A stretch of DNA of 64,000 bases, from the NCBI GenBank assembly GCA_009792885.1, contig WMCF01000204.1, positions 124,001-188,000 of the forward strand, in the 5' to 3' direction. Shown one piece after another: positions 1-12,700 of this stretch. Positions within the stretch are counted from its first letter, which is position 1. Each line of letters opens with the position of its first letter. Under the pieces are notes generated by a model. That model was not told where the DNA came from, ran no database searches, and saw nothing but the letters and a program-made list of their open reading frames with translations. The translations under genes were made by a program, and so were the position numbers. Origin of the DNA: Eremophila alpestris peregrina (Eukaryota; Chordata; Aves; Passeriformes; Alaudidae).

Positions 1-637
1 TTGACAGTAGTTTCATTCTCTCCTAGAGGATACTAGTTCTTAGAAAAACAACAAGCATAAAGCACATCAGCATGAGCATTTGTACCTGCCATCTTATAAA
101 GGAAATTGTATTATTCTTTTTAGAGTTTATTTTCTTAGCCAACCAACTGTGCCAGGCCACATTGTGCACATTAGGCACAACGTAGGGTTCCTGACTAAGC
201 CATATTTTAGCTAGACACTGCAATGAGTCTGCATCCTAGGACTGCCTTTTCCTGTTCTGTTTGTCTTTTGGCAGCCCTTGAACTCTGCATATCAAATGTA
301 TTGTTCTGCATAATGAACTGTCTAATCTAGAGGAAAGCTGAATTGAAATTATGGATTTAGAGTTGGAGTAACAAGCTAACTGCAAGATTTCATTGAATCA
401 GTGTCAAAATGTTGCATGCATTTCTTTTGTAGGTTTGAAATTCCACTTAGGAAACCAAAAACCAACCTGAGAAACAAACTGTTGCAATTTTATAAGTTTT
501 GCTTTCATTTCTCAGTACCTTCCATAGGCAAACTGGAGATTATAAGATACACTTGGTCCTTGTGGACATACTTCAGGTTTTTCATGACAGCCACTCTTAC
601 CTACTTACCAGAAATTGTTTTTGTAAATCTGTTCCAG
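1..637 (+). other. TTBK1 intron, right part (left window edge)
   Basis: This is intron upstream of the first visible TTBK1 exon. It ends in a pyrimidine-containing tract and the acceptor CAG at 635-637. An open frame runs in from 401 but has no conserved residues before 638. I see no exon, repeat or RNA gene here. The exons for the catalytic lobe must lie further left. Confidence 0.7.
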
Positions 638-792
638 CTAATCATGTCGGTTTTCGAGAACAGCATGAAAGAAAGGGGCATCACTGAAAATGAAGCCTTT
701 GACTGGGAGAAGGCTGGTACAGATATCTTGTTGTCCACTAGCACCTCAACTCCACCACAGCAAAACACCAGACAAACAGCAGCCATGTTTGG
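638..792 (+). CDS. TTBK1: TTBK1 coding exon at the end of the kinase region
   Basis: 155 nt, entered at phase 0 after acceptor CAG (635-637) and left two bases into a codon at GTGAGT (793). It encodes LIMSVFENSMKERGITENEA and then FDWEKAGTDILLSTSTSTPP, ending QNTRQTAAMFG. This nearly matches the human residues that close the casein-kinase-1-like catalytic domain and begin the linker. The split glycine codon is completed by the first base of the exon at 1512, giving the conserved FGVVNV. Confidence 0.95.
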
Positions 793-3700
793 GTGAGTGT
801 TGTAGCTGTACCAGTCAGACAGTGGACAACAAGCTCAGTTCCTTTTTCTAAGATTTCAAGACCATTATGGTTCTGGGAAGTTGGAGCAGCATGGCAGGCA
901 CCACTTGATGTGATTTTTTTAATATAAATTTATGTCTGTGGTGGTGGATAGTGAGCTGAGTACAGCAGAGTGCCTGCACTGCTCACACCTCCTGCACAGC
1001 TCCTCAGCCTGTTTACAGTGTGTTTCATGCACTGCTGCAAAAGTACACAGAGACTGATGCTCAGAGGTAGAAATGAGTCCAAATAGAAAAGGCTTGATAT
1101 GGCCTGGTTCACTGGTCTGTCTTGGTGCTTTTGGGGGGCTGAAATTAGGGGATAACAATAATCCCTAGTAATGTTATGGAAGATAGAAACTATAAGGCCT
1201 AGTAAGCCTCATTTGCTCATGCAGAAGGAGAGGTTTTTTCACAGCTCAGTATGGTGTGATGGGCACTTGTGAAGAAGTTTTTAGCCTGTGTATCAAAGGT
1301 CCCAAGATGCTTTCACTGATTCATCTCATTGTCTTTGTAACTTTCATTACATGGAATCCTCCTGTTCTGATTCAGGATGTTGTATCAGGGACTGCCTGTT
1401 TTTCAACTTAGTAATACCCTAAAATCTGCTAAGGAGTTCCTGTGGGGCAGTGTGATAGGCTTCCTTCTTTATATACTGATAATTTTACCTTTCTTCTTGT
1501 CTCTTTTATAGGGTGGTTAATGTCACTCCGGTACCTGGGGACCTGCTCCGTGAGAACACTGAGGATGTCCTACAGGGTGAACATTTGAGTGATCAAGAGA
1601 ATGCTCCTCCCATCCTGTCAGGTCGGCCAGTGGAAGGTCTTGGTCAGGCTCCAAACACAGCATTCAATGAGGGTGAAGTTTGGGAAGAGACAGATGTGAA
1701 TCGCAACAAACTCAGGATCAGCATCAGCAAAGTAAAGAACATTTCTTTGTCTCCTGTGACTGTTGGATGTAAGGCAATAGTTTCACAGACAGCTAGAAGC
1801 CACTCAGATCCACTGATTTAGCATCCTATGTAGTAAGCCCAAAAAACATTGAAGAATTTTCCTGTGGAAAGGGGAAATTACAAATAATTTTTTCACAGAG
1901 TAAAAGCTATTGGGATTAATTTAGATCTGTATGCAAGTGACATTTTGGAGGCCAGTAATGCTAAAGTGAATCTTTTTTACCATCATATCATTATCTAGGA
2001 TTTTGATACTTGGAGCAAGGAAATTCTTGTCCTTGCATAGCTGATACAATATCAGAAATGTCCCAGGCTTGGAAACTATAAACAAAATTTTATTGTGTCC
2101 CAACCTCTTGGGTAAATAAATGTAATCAGAGATGTCTTCATAAGCTATATTTTTCTGTACCTTGAATCATCACCCGTTTTTCTTTTCCCTTTTTTAACTT
2201 CTCTTTTTAAGGGTAGAAAAATCTATAAGGAGCGTCTAACATTGATTTCACCCCTGTGAAGAGTGAGAGAAACCATTACTTACTATTCTCATATTTCTGC
2301 ATTCCACGATCATATTACACTTTTTTAGCTTATATAAAATGTATACGTCAGTTGATTTTCCTCCTAATTTCTAAGGTGTTTATCAGTCCTTTCTTGTAAA
2401 TGTTACCTAATTTCTTGCAGGCTTCCCCAGTGAAGGTTGATTCCATAATAAATGTCAAGTATAAAAATCTGTCCATTTATTCATCAGGTCAATTTACATA
2501 TTGCAATTAAATTAGTGGCAGGTCATCAGATACATACAGAATCTGTTAGCAGAGAAATGTTCATCAGACTTAAAATGTTGTCAGAGCATATCAGATTCAC
2601 ATCACAAACCTGTCTTTAATGGACATTTGTAGACTGGCATGTTAAATCTGTTAGTCTTCTGGGGTTTACCAGAATTCACTTCAGTCTCTACTAACAAACA
2701 AAGTTAGTTCTTATTTCAGCAATATAGGTATCTCCACTATCCTTAGTCTTATTAGGAAACATTATGTATGGACAAAAAATAATCTTATCTAATTTACTTA
2801 AAATTCTCCAATGCAAATATTTCAGATCAGTCTGTCATCTGTATGGAACATTAGCAGACACATTCCCCAACGCTGAGAAATTATGAATTCAAATTACTTC
2901 TTCATCTCTTACTGATAACTCTGCATTCCCAATTGTTTTCATTTGAAGATATATGAAATAAGAAAAGCCTGATGCAGAGGGGCAGTTCTGTTCCCACAAT
3001 ATATATTTTTTTAAAAGAGTATTACGGAAAAATCCTAGCGACTTCGGTGTGTTTTTCTTTGCATTTTTACCACCAGGTGCCTTGATGCTCTTCCATCAGA
3101 CTTTGCTCAGGGGAGTCCTTTCAGTGTGCTAGTTGTGTGTCATGTCTTAGGTACTTCATTCACAAGTCCTGTCACAACAGCAGCTAAAAGCAGGAGAGGT
3201 TTCTAGAAGCTCCACAGGCCAGCCAGATGACTCTCATGCCAGGCACTGTGCTATTTGTTGCCTGGTTGCTGCCAAAGGAGCTTAGGGAGTTACTCAGCGT
3301 GGCAGTGAGCACTTCAGCTCTGACAGGTTCTGTAGTTACACAGCAGTGTGTGCATCAAAGCCCAGGGCAGCAAGCTCTCCAAAGCTGGAGTCCTTTCTTT
3401 CTGTAAGGGTTGTTATCTTTAGTTTGACTCTTGCCTGTCCTTTTGCTTTGCTAGACTTATTATCTTTAGTTTGACTGTTCTCTGAGAGAGGATCAGTTTT
3501 TATTTAAGTAACAGCCACCACGTGGAGAAAAGAAGGATGTTTCTGATTTGATAGCTAAGGACACAGCTTTACCTCTGCTTGTAATCTGAGGCATCAGAAC
3601 CACAAGGGCACTGGTGTGTTTAAACACCCTTCTGCTATTCACAGCATCACATCCTTCGTTTTCCAGTCTTGCAGCACTATAATTAACTGCCTCTCCTTGT

Positions 3701-6700
3701 CTTGCTCTTAGTATTTAGGGGATGAGTGGAGCTTGCCATGTTTTCTCTCCCTAATAACTGTCTAAGATGATCCTTACTTCTTAATTCAGGTCTCCTTCTG
3801 TCCCACTTCTCCTATGTCCATGTTAAGGACAGGGCTTACTGTCGCTGTTCTCTCACACCATCCCCCAGTTCTCTGCTCTTGAATCTTACCAAGCTGATGC
3901 TGCCCAACAATCACATCAGCACTTTGCTCCTTTCACAAATATCTCTGACCTTCGCTTGCCACTAACCTTCTCCTGGCCATGACTGGATTACAGATTAAAT
4001 TATTATCATCTGTCCTTCTTTTCCTCTAATGCTCGAAGGTTCTTCTCTAATCTCCCTAGCTGTAGAGGCTCTTTAGTTATGCATTCCAACACCAGCTTGG
4101 GTGGTTTAGGTCTGCTAATTTATGGCACTGACTGACTTGCCATGTACACATTGTATGCACAAAGGCAACTGTCTGGATCAGTGTTTTACTGAGATGCTGC
4201 TTGTGTTCAGACCCTCTGGCATTAATAGAGGACAAGGGAATGTAGGGCAGGGAAGGGTAAGCATTCTCCATATAGATCCCCACACAGAAGCAGTGTGTAG
4301 CAGCTGATGCTGCATGGCTGGCAGCACAGCAGTGTTGAATGCAAACTGTGTGCTGCTGCTGTAGCCCTTGGACCATTCTGCCTGTGTGCTTTTGTCCCTC
4401 TCTTCCAAGGGAAATCAGCACTGTGGAAGGCAGAGGGCAGCTGTTTCAGTCACCTACTTTTGGTTCTTTGTCTGCTGCTAAATTAAAAAAAAAAAACAAA
4501 TTTAATATGGCAATATGAAAGAGGAAATACGGAATGATAGAGTGTCCATGAGCATGTTCAGCTCCCTGCATGACCTTGGGCCTGTGGAAAGCTCTTAGAG
4601 ATGGTGTGGTTGTGTGGATGTCATGGAAGATTTTGTTTAAAGGAACATGATTAAAACAAACAAAAAACCCAAACTACCATGGTAATTAGGAGATGCCTTA
4701 GTCATACCAAATGTAGAAGTTTGTACATTGCAATGTAATGCATGGCCCCTGCTTAAATGAAAGTTGACAAACAAGGCTTTTAGACATCTTGGATAAGCAG
4801 TTAGGGTTTGTGTATGCAGTAGGTTAACCCATGAGAGCTCCTTTGGATCAGCTGAAGGCAATTGAAATGCATAGTCTGCCTTGTAAAGATGTTTAAATAT
4901 TTGAATTGATTTTAAATCCATATCTTATTTTAATACCAGCTGATTGCCAGGGCAGAGGCAGACATTGCTTGTGTAGATTGTGACAATACAGCTGAAAGCG
5001 TATCCTGGGAGAAAGTCCAGAGCAACAGTGAAGGATGAAAATCAATATCTTTGGCCAGATCTTGAACTTCTTTGTGTTTATTCCCTCCAGACTCAGTGCA
5101 TGGTGGAAGAGGAGCAGAGAAACGGGGTGTGCCCCAGTTCCCCTGTCCGAGTGCCTCCAGAGTCCCCGACCGCACAAGTGCGCTCCCTCCGCTACCGCCG
5201 CGTCAACAGCCCCGAGTCAGAGCGGCTCTCCACGGCTGATGGAAAAGCAGATCCACATGAAAGAAGGTTTGTTCACCCTCTGTAGCCTCCTGCTGCTTTT
5301 AGCAGAGTCTTGAGGATTCACTGTTGAGACCAAGCTAAATCATTAGATCAGCAGCCAATGCTCACAACTTTATCTACAGTGACCTTTGGTTCACCTCCTT
5401 TTCTGCTTCCCCTTTCTTCATCAAAAATTTTGATGTCTCACACATGGAAGGCTTTCCCCAGAAGAGTCTGCAAGGCTTCTGGATGATCCTTGTTGAAAAC
5501 ACACTCCAGTTATCCTAAAATCTGAGCAGCAGATACTCTGGCTTTGTGCAGCAAGCTGCTGGCTCTGAGATAGGCAGAGAAGCAAAGCAAGCAGCAGATG
5601 CAGGCCAAATGAGAAACATTGATCAGAACATGGTTTGGGTTTGTTTTTTTTTCACAAGCCAGTAGAACTTAACAAAGGGGAAAGGTGTTGTTGGGGGAAA
5701 ATGGTTATCATCCTGTCTTGCAGGGGAAAGAGATGCTGAATTGGCTGTCATACTGAAGCACTTCTTCACGCCATTCTAGTTTCTAAAGAAATATTTTTGT
5801 TTAAGCCTGTCTTTCTGAAGTGTACCAAGAAATGAATGAGAAGGGCTATACAGGCTTTCTCTTATCATCCTGGCCATTAACTGCAAACCTGATGTGTTTT
5901 TAATGACTTCTTGTTGTGTCCCTAGGTCTCGAATGGATATCCCTGGCTCTCCATCACGGCTCGTGTGCTCCTCGCAGCCAGCCCAGATGCTGTCCATCGA
6001 TACTGGCCAGGCCGACCGGCAGGCGAGCGGCAGGATGGACGTGTCCGCCTCCGTGGAACACGAAGCCCTCAGCAATGCTTTCCGCTCGGTGCCACTCGCA
6101 GAGGAGGAGGACTTTGACAGCAAGGAGTGGGTTATCATTGATAAGGAGACAGAGCTGAAGGACTTCCACCCTGGTGCTGAGCCAAGCACCTCTGGAACCA
6201 CGGATGAGGAGCCTGAGGAACTAAGGCCAATTGAAGATGGGGAAGAGAGAAGGCGCCTGGGGGCAGATGCTGCAGTGAGGCCGAAGACTCACGATGGGCG
6301 AAGTCGGGGTATGCTGCCTGTGACAGAGGAGGACAGTTCCCATAGACATGAAGGACCTTCTCAAACAGTGTCTGACAGTAGACATGAACAGCAGACAGGA
6401 AGTCCAGCCCACTCCCCCTTACATTCAGCACCAGCTCTCCGACAAAGGAGACGAGAATCTGAACCTACTGGTCCTCAGAGACAGGTAAGATCCCTGGGTC
6501 TGTACCTTGTTGCTTAGCATAGCGTCATTTTAGGAAACCTCAACTGTGCTGGAGAAATCTTTGATTCCAAGCATGGATGCTCTTGTAAAACTCACCTGAC
6601 AGTGCTGGCAAATGTTGTGAACACCTTAGAAGTGCTCCCAAAAGCCAGTGATGTCCTTCTAAGGACACACTGTTAGGAAGATCTTTCAGCCATTTTGGTA

Positions 6701-9700
6701 CAGGGACAAAAGGAGAGCACAGTTGTGATTCTGGGTATCTCTAGTCACTCCTCTTATGCTCTCCCATGGAGTTTTGTTAGTAACTCCATGCTTAGTTGTA
6801 TGGAGGTATTAATAGCAAATCTTCACATAGTTTCTCAGCAGCAGCAGGAGTGTATGGCAAGAGAATGCCCTCTAATCTAATCACACATCAGCACTGTACA
6901 GGCCCACAGCAATGCAAATCATAAAATCATAAAATAACTCCCTGAAATTAATCTTTCTTCTAAATACCTAATGAAAAGCTCAGGGTAGCCAGCACATACA
7001 TCTCATCCACCTTACTTCAGTGAGAGGCATTGCTGTAACCGTGTATTTACTCACAGAAATGTTCTTTACCTATTGTGTTTTTTCCATATAGTTGTTAGAG
7101 GGATTTTTTTCTTTCAGTTTTGTTTTTTTTCCTGTGGTCCTCTGATGCTGTAAAGCAGATCAGTTTTTAGTGGGAGGTGATTTATTAGATTAGCTGGAAA
7201 GATATTACACACTAGGCACAGAGTTCCTGTCATATCTAATCTTAATTTCTAAGAAGAAGGCTGTCCCAGAGTGTTCAGGGCAAAGAGACAATGAAATTGT
7301 TCCCCTAAGAGGTTTTGTGTTTATATGTTGATGAAGATCTCTCATGGACATGGGATCCATAAGCACAGCAAAATATAGGCAAGTTTTGGGTCACATACAC
7401 AGTGATACCCTCCTATGACAGACATTTGTACAGTCTGCTTCTTCCTGTCTGGAAGATGGTAATTTCATTCCTGCTTCCCTCTTGAGCTTATTCTGCAAGG
7501 AAGTGTTCACTGGACTGGAGCACATTAAAAGAACATCCTTCTCTTAGGTCTTGCCAAGATTCTTCTCTTCTCTGGATCCCCAAGAAGTACAAGAAGGAAA
7601 CCATGAATGAGACAAGAATCTATGTAAAAGGAATCATAGCAAATCTTTGCAAATCAGCTGGCAGGGTGTTCCTTGCTAAGGTGTATGAGGCTGCAGCATT
7701 TACAGGAAGGATAGAAATGCTGACAGCAGGCACGAGTGGGGCTGCCCTGCTGAGCATGGAACAGAAGCAGCATGTGATTCTCATAGAGACTGCATTCCAG
7801 CTGCAGGGTTTCCTAGGCAGACGTGTTTGCTGAAGAAAGCCAATATTTTGAATGCCCCAAGTATCTAGAACTTGCATAAGGCAAGATTGGCAGAGTTGTA
7901 AAGGTCTGTCTCTGAATTTGCTGTGGTCTGTACACTTTGGGGGTTGGTCAGTGCAAGATCTGCAAGATGCAGTGAACATACATGGTAAGAGCCAGCTGGT
8001 AAGAACCAGTTGTAAACAACAGCAGGGACACTTCACTGACATATTTAGTGTGGCTGAAGAAGGCTGGAGAGGCCTTCTTGGCCAGAGCACATACACCCCT
8101 GTGTGAAATGACGGGGAGTTGGATATGGTGCAGCACAAAGACTTCTTATCACTGCACAGTGGTATTTAAAAAGCACGCAAAAAAGGTAAATTAATGGGAT
8201 TTGGGGTGATTACTGCTAATATATTAGGCAGCCTTTTGTTCTCCAGCAAACTGTTTTTTTTTTTTTTGTTCCTGTGTTCTGAAATACCCTCTATTAAGTC
8301 TGTGGCCTCTCTTTGTGCTTACAGACCAACATTGGACTTCTTTAGCTAACTGGGTTTAGTTGTTCTTCCTTTGATGTCTGAATCCTTCAGTTACCACTGC
8401 AGCTGTGCAGTGATACTTCAATTTGCTGTCACAAAACCAGCTATTAACTCTCAAAGGGAGTCAGTGCCCAAAGGAAAGTAGAAACCTGTTTTCCTTAGGT
8501 GCAGCAAATGTGGAGGGACAGATGTCTGGGACACTAATAAGAAGTTGACTAAAGACTTAACCAGTGAAAATACTGAAAGCCTCTTTAGCAATGGCACATG
8601 TTTTCTGTAGCTCATGCTTGTGCTTCTTGATTTGATTAAAACTGTGATTAAGATGCGTGTATGTGTGTGTGTAGGTGAGTAAATCTTCCTTATCTTCAAA
8701 TACAAACTGAGCCTGTGAGATAGGTGAAAATTTCACTAAATGCTGAATTACCACAATTGAAGTTGTGGGCTTTGTTGTACCCATTTGTGACCTCATTCTG
8801 GTGTTCCAAAAACTGGTGATCATCCCTTGGTGTCAGTAGCATACTCAATGAAAACAAATGGGGAATCCCTCCTCTAATGATTCCTTCTGTTTCTCAATTT
8901 TCTGGCTCCAGTCCATGAGCCACCCCTTGAAACTAGCAGAAAGACAGTGACTTCTGGATTGCCATAAAATCACAACATGCCTGAAGTTGGAAGGGACCTC
9001 TAGAGATCATCTAGTTCTACCCTCTGCTCCAAGATGGATCATCTAGAGCAGGTTGCTCAGGACAGTGTCCAATCAAAATATCTCTGAGGATGGACACTCT
9101 ACAGCCTCTCTGGGCAACCTGTTCCAATGTTCAATCACTGTTATGGTAAAAAACTTTTTAAAATGTTTAAATGGAATTTCCTGTATTTCAGTTTCTGTTC
9201 CTTTCTTTTTTTATTTTCACTGGACATCACTAAGAGTCTGGATCCATCTTCCTATCAGGTATTTATAAATGTTGCTAAGAATCCCCCTGAGCCTTCTCCC
9301 ATCTAAACAGTCCCAGCTGTCTCAGCCTCTTCTCAAATGAAAGGTCTTCCAGTTTCTTCATCATTTTTGTGACCCTTCTCTGGACTATCTCCAGCATGTC
9401 CACAAGTCTCTTGTACTGGGCAGCTCCAGGTGTGACTCACTAGTGTTGAGCAGAGAGGAAAGACCATCTCCCTTTGCCAGCTGGCTGCACTCCTGATGCA
9501 TCCTGAGAGGTTCTTGACCCTTTTTGCCACAAAGACACCTTACTGGCTTGTGTTCAGCTTAGAGTCCACCAGGACCTCCAGGGACTTTTCTGTCAAACTG
9601 CTTCCAAAACAGGCGGCCTGCAGTGTGTTCTGTTCCTCCGCACTTCCCTTTGTTGAACTTAGTGAGATTCCTTTTTCCCATTTCACTGGCCTCTCCAGGC

Positions 9701-12700
9701 ACCTCTGAATGTGAGCACAACCTTCTGGAGTGTCAGCCACTCCTCCCGTGACGTCTGTGAATCTGCAGAAGGTACACTCTGTCCCATCATCCAGGTCACT
9801 GATAAAGTTGTTTAATAGTAGTGTCTGTATTATCAGCCCCTGGCTGCACCATTAATGACTGGACATTTTTTCTCCAAACACAATATTTTATGACCAGGAG
9901 CTCACACAGTTTTCAGTCTAATTCACTATCTGCTTATCTAGCCCACATTTCATTGTTTTGTCTGTGAAGATGTTATGGGAGACAGTGTCAGAAACCCTAC
10001 TAAAGTCAAGATCAGGTACCTCCCCCCCAGTCCTCTCAGCACAGAAAGCTCTCAGGTTCCTCCGACATGATTTCCCCTTTATATATCCATGTTGATAGCA
10101 CCTTCTTTTTCTTTCTATGTTTGGAAATGCCTTCTTCCAGGAGGACTTGCTCCATGTCCTTTCCAGGCTGACCAGCTTTAGTTCCCTGAGTTATCCTCAT
10201 TTAGAACTCAGATGTTTCTTCAAATAAGCCAGTCTTTTGGAAGACAGATATTGTAGCTCAAATGTGAGAGATAGTGCTGTCCTCATTAAAACTCTGTGGG
10301 TGTAAGAGGGAGCACAGAATGATCAGATGCTGCTGTGAGGAAAGTCAAGAACAGAGGAGGCTCTGAATAGCCTGGGGGAGATTCTGACCCAAATATTCTC
10401 ACATATTAGGTACCTCCCAGTTTCAGATGACAAGGAAATGGCTGCAGTGGAGCATAGATCTCATGAGAAGACCTGGTATAAAGGGAGGACAGAAACTATG
10501 TCCTGTTCAAGCCCTTCTCTGTGTGCACCACTCAATACATCTGTTTAACAGAGCTTTGAGGGTTTACTTTAATGTATGCACTTCAGGGATGTCCTAACAA
10601 GAGTCAGGGGTTTTTTTTATGCACTAGGCATGCAGATAAAGCTAGAAATAGATAAAGAAATAGATAAAGAATGACTGGAAGAAAAGACTGAACCTGCACT
10701 TCTGTGTACCTGTTAATCCTGACATATGGTTGCTGTTACTGCTGGAAATAATTTAAACCCGTACCTCACAATATAATTTAAAAATCTGTCAAGTTCTTAA
10801 GCATGCTGAATAAATTCACTCATACTTGACAGGGATGGCAACTTACTGCTGCCTTCTGCAGTGAAAAGATTTAAAATTGTTCATACATCTATGAGTTTTA
10901 GAAATTATTTCTCACTATGCTCAGGTCTGTGCTCATAGGTATTTCTTGACTCTCAGTCTCCCCTGCTGCTAGTGCAGTTGGCATTGTACAAAATGTTTGG
11001 GGATTCTCCTGCCTAAAACATGCCTGTCCAAATGATGTCACATCTAAAAAACCACAAGAGAAGTGAAAAATTAAAGTGGAAGATACTTACTCTGCTTTAC
11101 CTCTCCTTGTATATATTCTGCAGGGTTCAGAGAGCATTTTGCTTAAGCTGGTTCTTGCAGTCCTAAAGTTCATCTGTTAGAAAAGGTCCCAGTGTGAAGA
11201 GGCACTAGTATATTTTTCCTCACCAACTCAGCTGTGTAGTTAAAATCACTGATTAAAATCATCTTGATGCTATCTTTGGCCTCTTTCCTCACACAGCCAG
11301 AAGAGTGCCACAAGGGGACTTGCTTAAAATTGTCTTTGTCTTGAGCCTGAGAGGGCAGCAGGGGAAAAGGTGCTGTGTGTCTTGGTTTCCTTTTCCTTCT
11401 TCAGCATCATCTGTGGGCTGCTCTGAGGCGACCTGAGGGACCATTTCTCAGTGGTGAGAAATGGGCATTGGCAGAGGGGGAAGACTCATTGCTCCTCGCT
11501 CAGTGTAATTCCCATTGGTCCATGTTGGATGCCTGTTGTAGATGATGTGATTCTTTGACAGTCAGCTCCTCTGTCTTCCCTCCAGATGAGAGGAGAAGCT
11601 TGTCTGCTGATGGAGAAGGATAAATGTAGAGTTGGCCTCTTACACTATTTAAATTCAGGTCCCTGTCCATCCATGTATTAGGAATAAAGGATCAGGAAAA
11701 GGGTGGTAGTGAAAGTAATACTCATATGTTATTTATATTTATATTTTCATATATATATATATATATGATCATAGCAATCAAAACCTTAAGTTCTGTAGAC
11801 ATTCTTAATTACATTTTATATCTGTAAAATATATTGAATTCTATTGACATCACATTCTCCTGGGACTTCGCATACAAAATGTCCTACTGATCCTGTCCAA
11901 ACAGAGCAGAATAGGCCTGATGGGAGGTGGTCCAGCCTGATTGCTGCAAAGGGTTAAACAGGGGCAGCACCTTCAGCATTGATTGCATAATTTAAACATT
12001 AGAGCATTAGTGAAAAAAGGTGGTATGTCTGTAAGCTCAATTTAATCCTGGAGGCAGGAATACTAAAGTGCACTTACTGGTGGGGTGTTGAAATTGCTTC
12101 TTCATGGCATGGGCAAGTTCCTTGGTCCTGTGCTGTAGAGGAGGATCTGGGTAGCTGGAGTGATCCTTTGATAGCTGAGAAGTCTTTACCGTATTGGGAT
12201 GATATATACCTTGGAAATCATACAATAAGCTGAACCCAAACATGGAACAAAAATTTAGAATAAAAATTCCAGTAACACTTAATTGTGCAGCTTGCAAATA
12301 GTACACCCAGGGCTGAATTTCCATCTATGCAAAGAGGAGATGGTTGTCTTTATGAGAAATTAGAGGTGCTGTCTACATTTTATTTGTCTCTCTCAAGTAC
12401 TTTGTATGACAGCATTACATTATTATTATCTGAGACTCTTATCCATGCAGTGACATGCAGTACATTTAGGACTGTGAATAATTGCTTTTCACATTTACTG
12501 CCAACCACTAACTGAGTAGCTCTCAGGCACTTCTGAAGATGAGATACCTGCCTCAAAGCACTGCAAAGATATTGAAGGTGACAGGAAAGAGATGACACTG
12601 GATGACATTCAGCTCTTTTTCTAGTGCAAGGGCAACATCTCCAGTAAGGTAAGGAGAGCAGTTTTGGCTTAAAGAAAATCCAGTATCGCCTTTCCTCATT

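Noticed and set aside
1732..1821. Read-through of the 1512 exon to a stop at 1821
   Set aside because: Residues after the GTAAAG donor do not resemble TTBK1, while the spliced junction to 5091 restores the known protein.
6485..6517. Read-through of the 5926 exon to a nearby stop
   Set aside because: A strong GTAAGA donor sits at 6485 and the extra residues are not conserved. Intron retention is possible but unsupported.
6918..6945. AATCATAAAATCATAAAAT resembling antisense CR1 terminal repeats
   Set aside because: Only the short repeat is present. The following sequence lacks the GGTTGGAAGGGACC signature, so it cannot be supported as CR1.
7620..8138. 172-codon open frame on the minus strand
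   Set aside because: Cys/Ser-rich random-looking translation in intron with no family resemblance.
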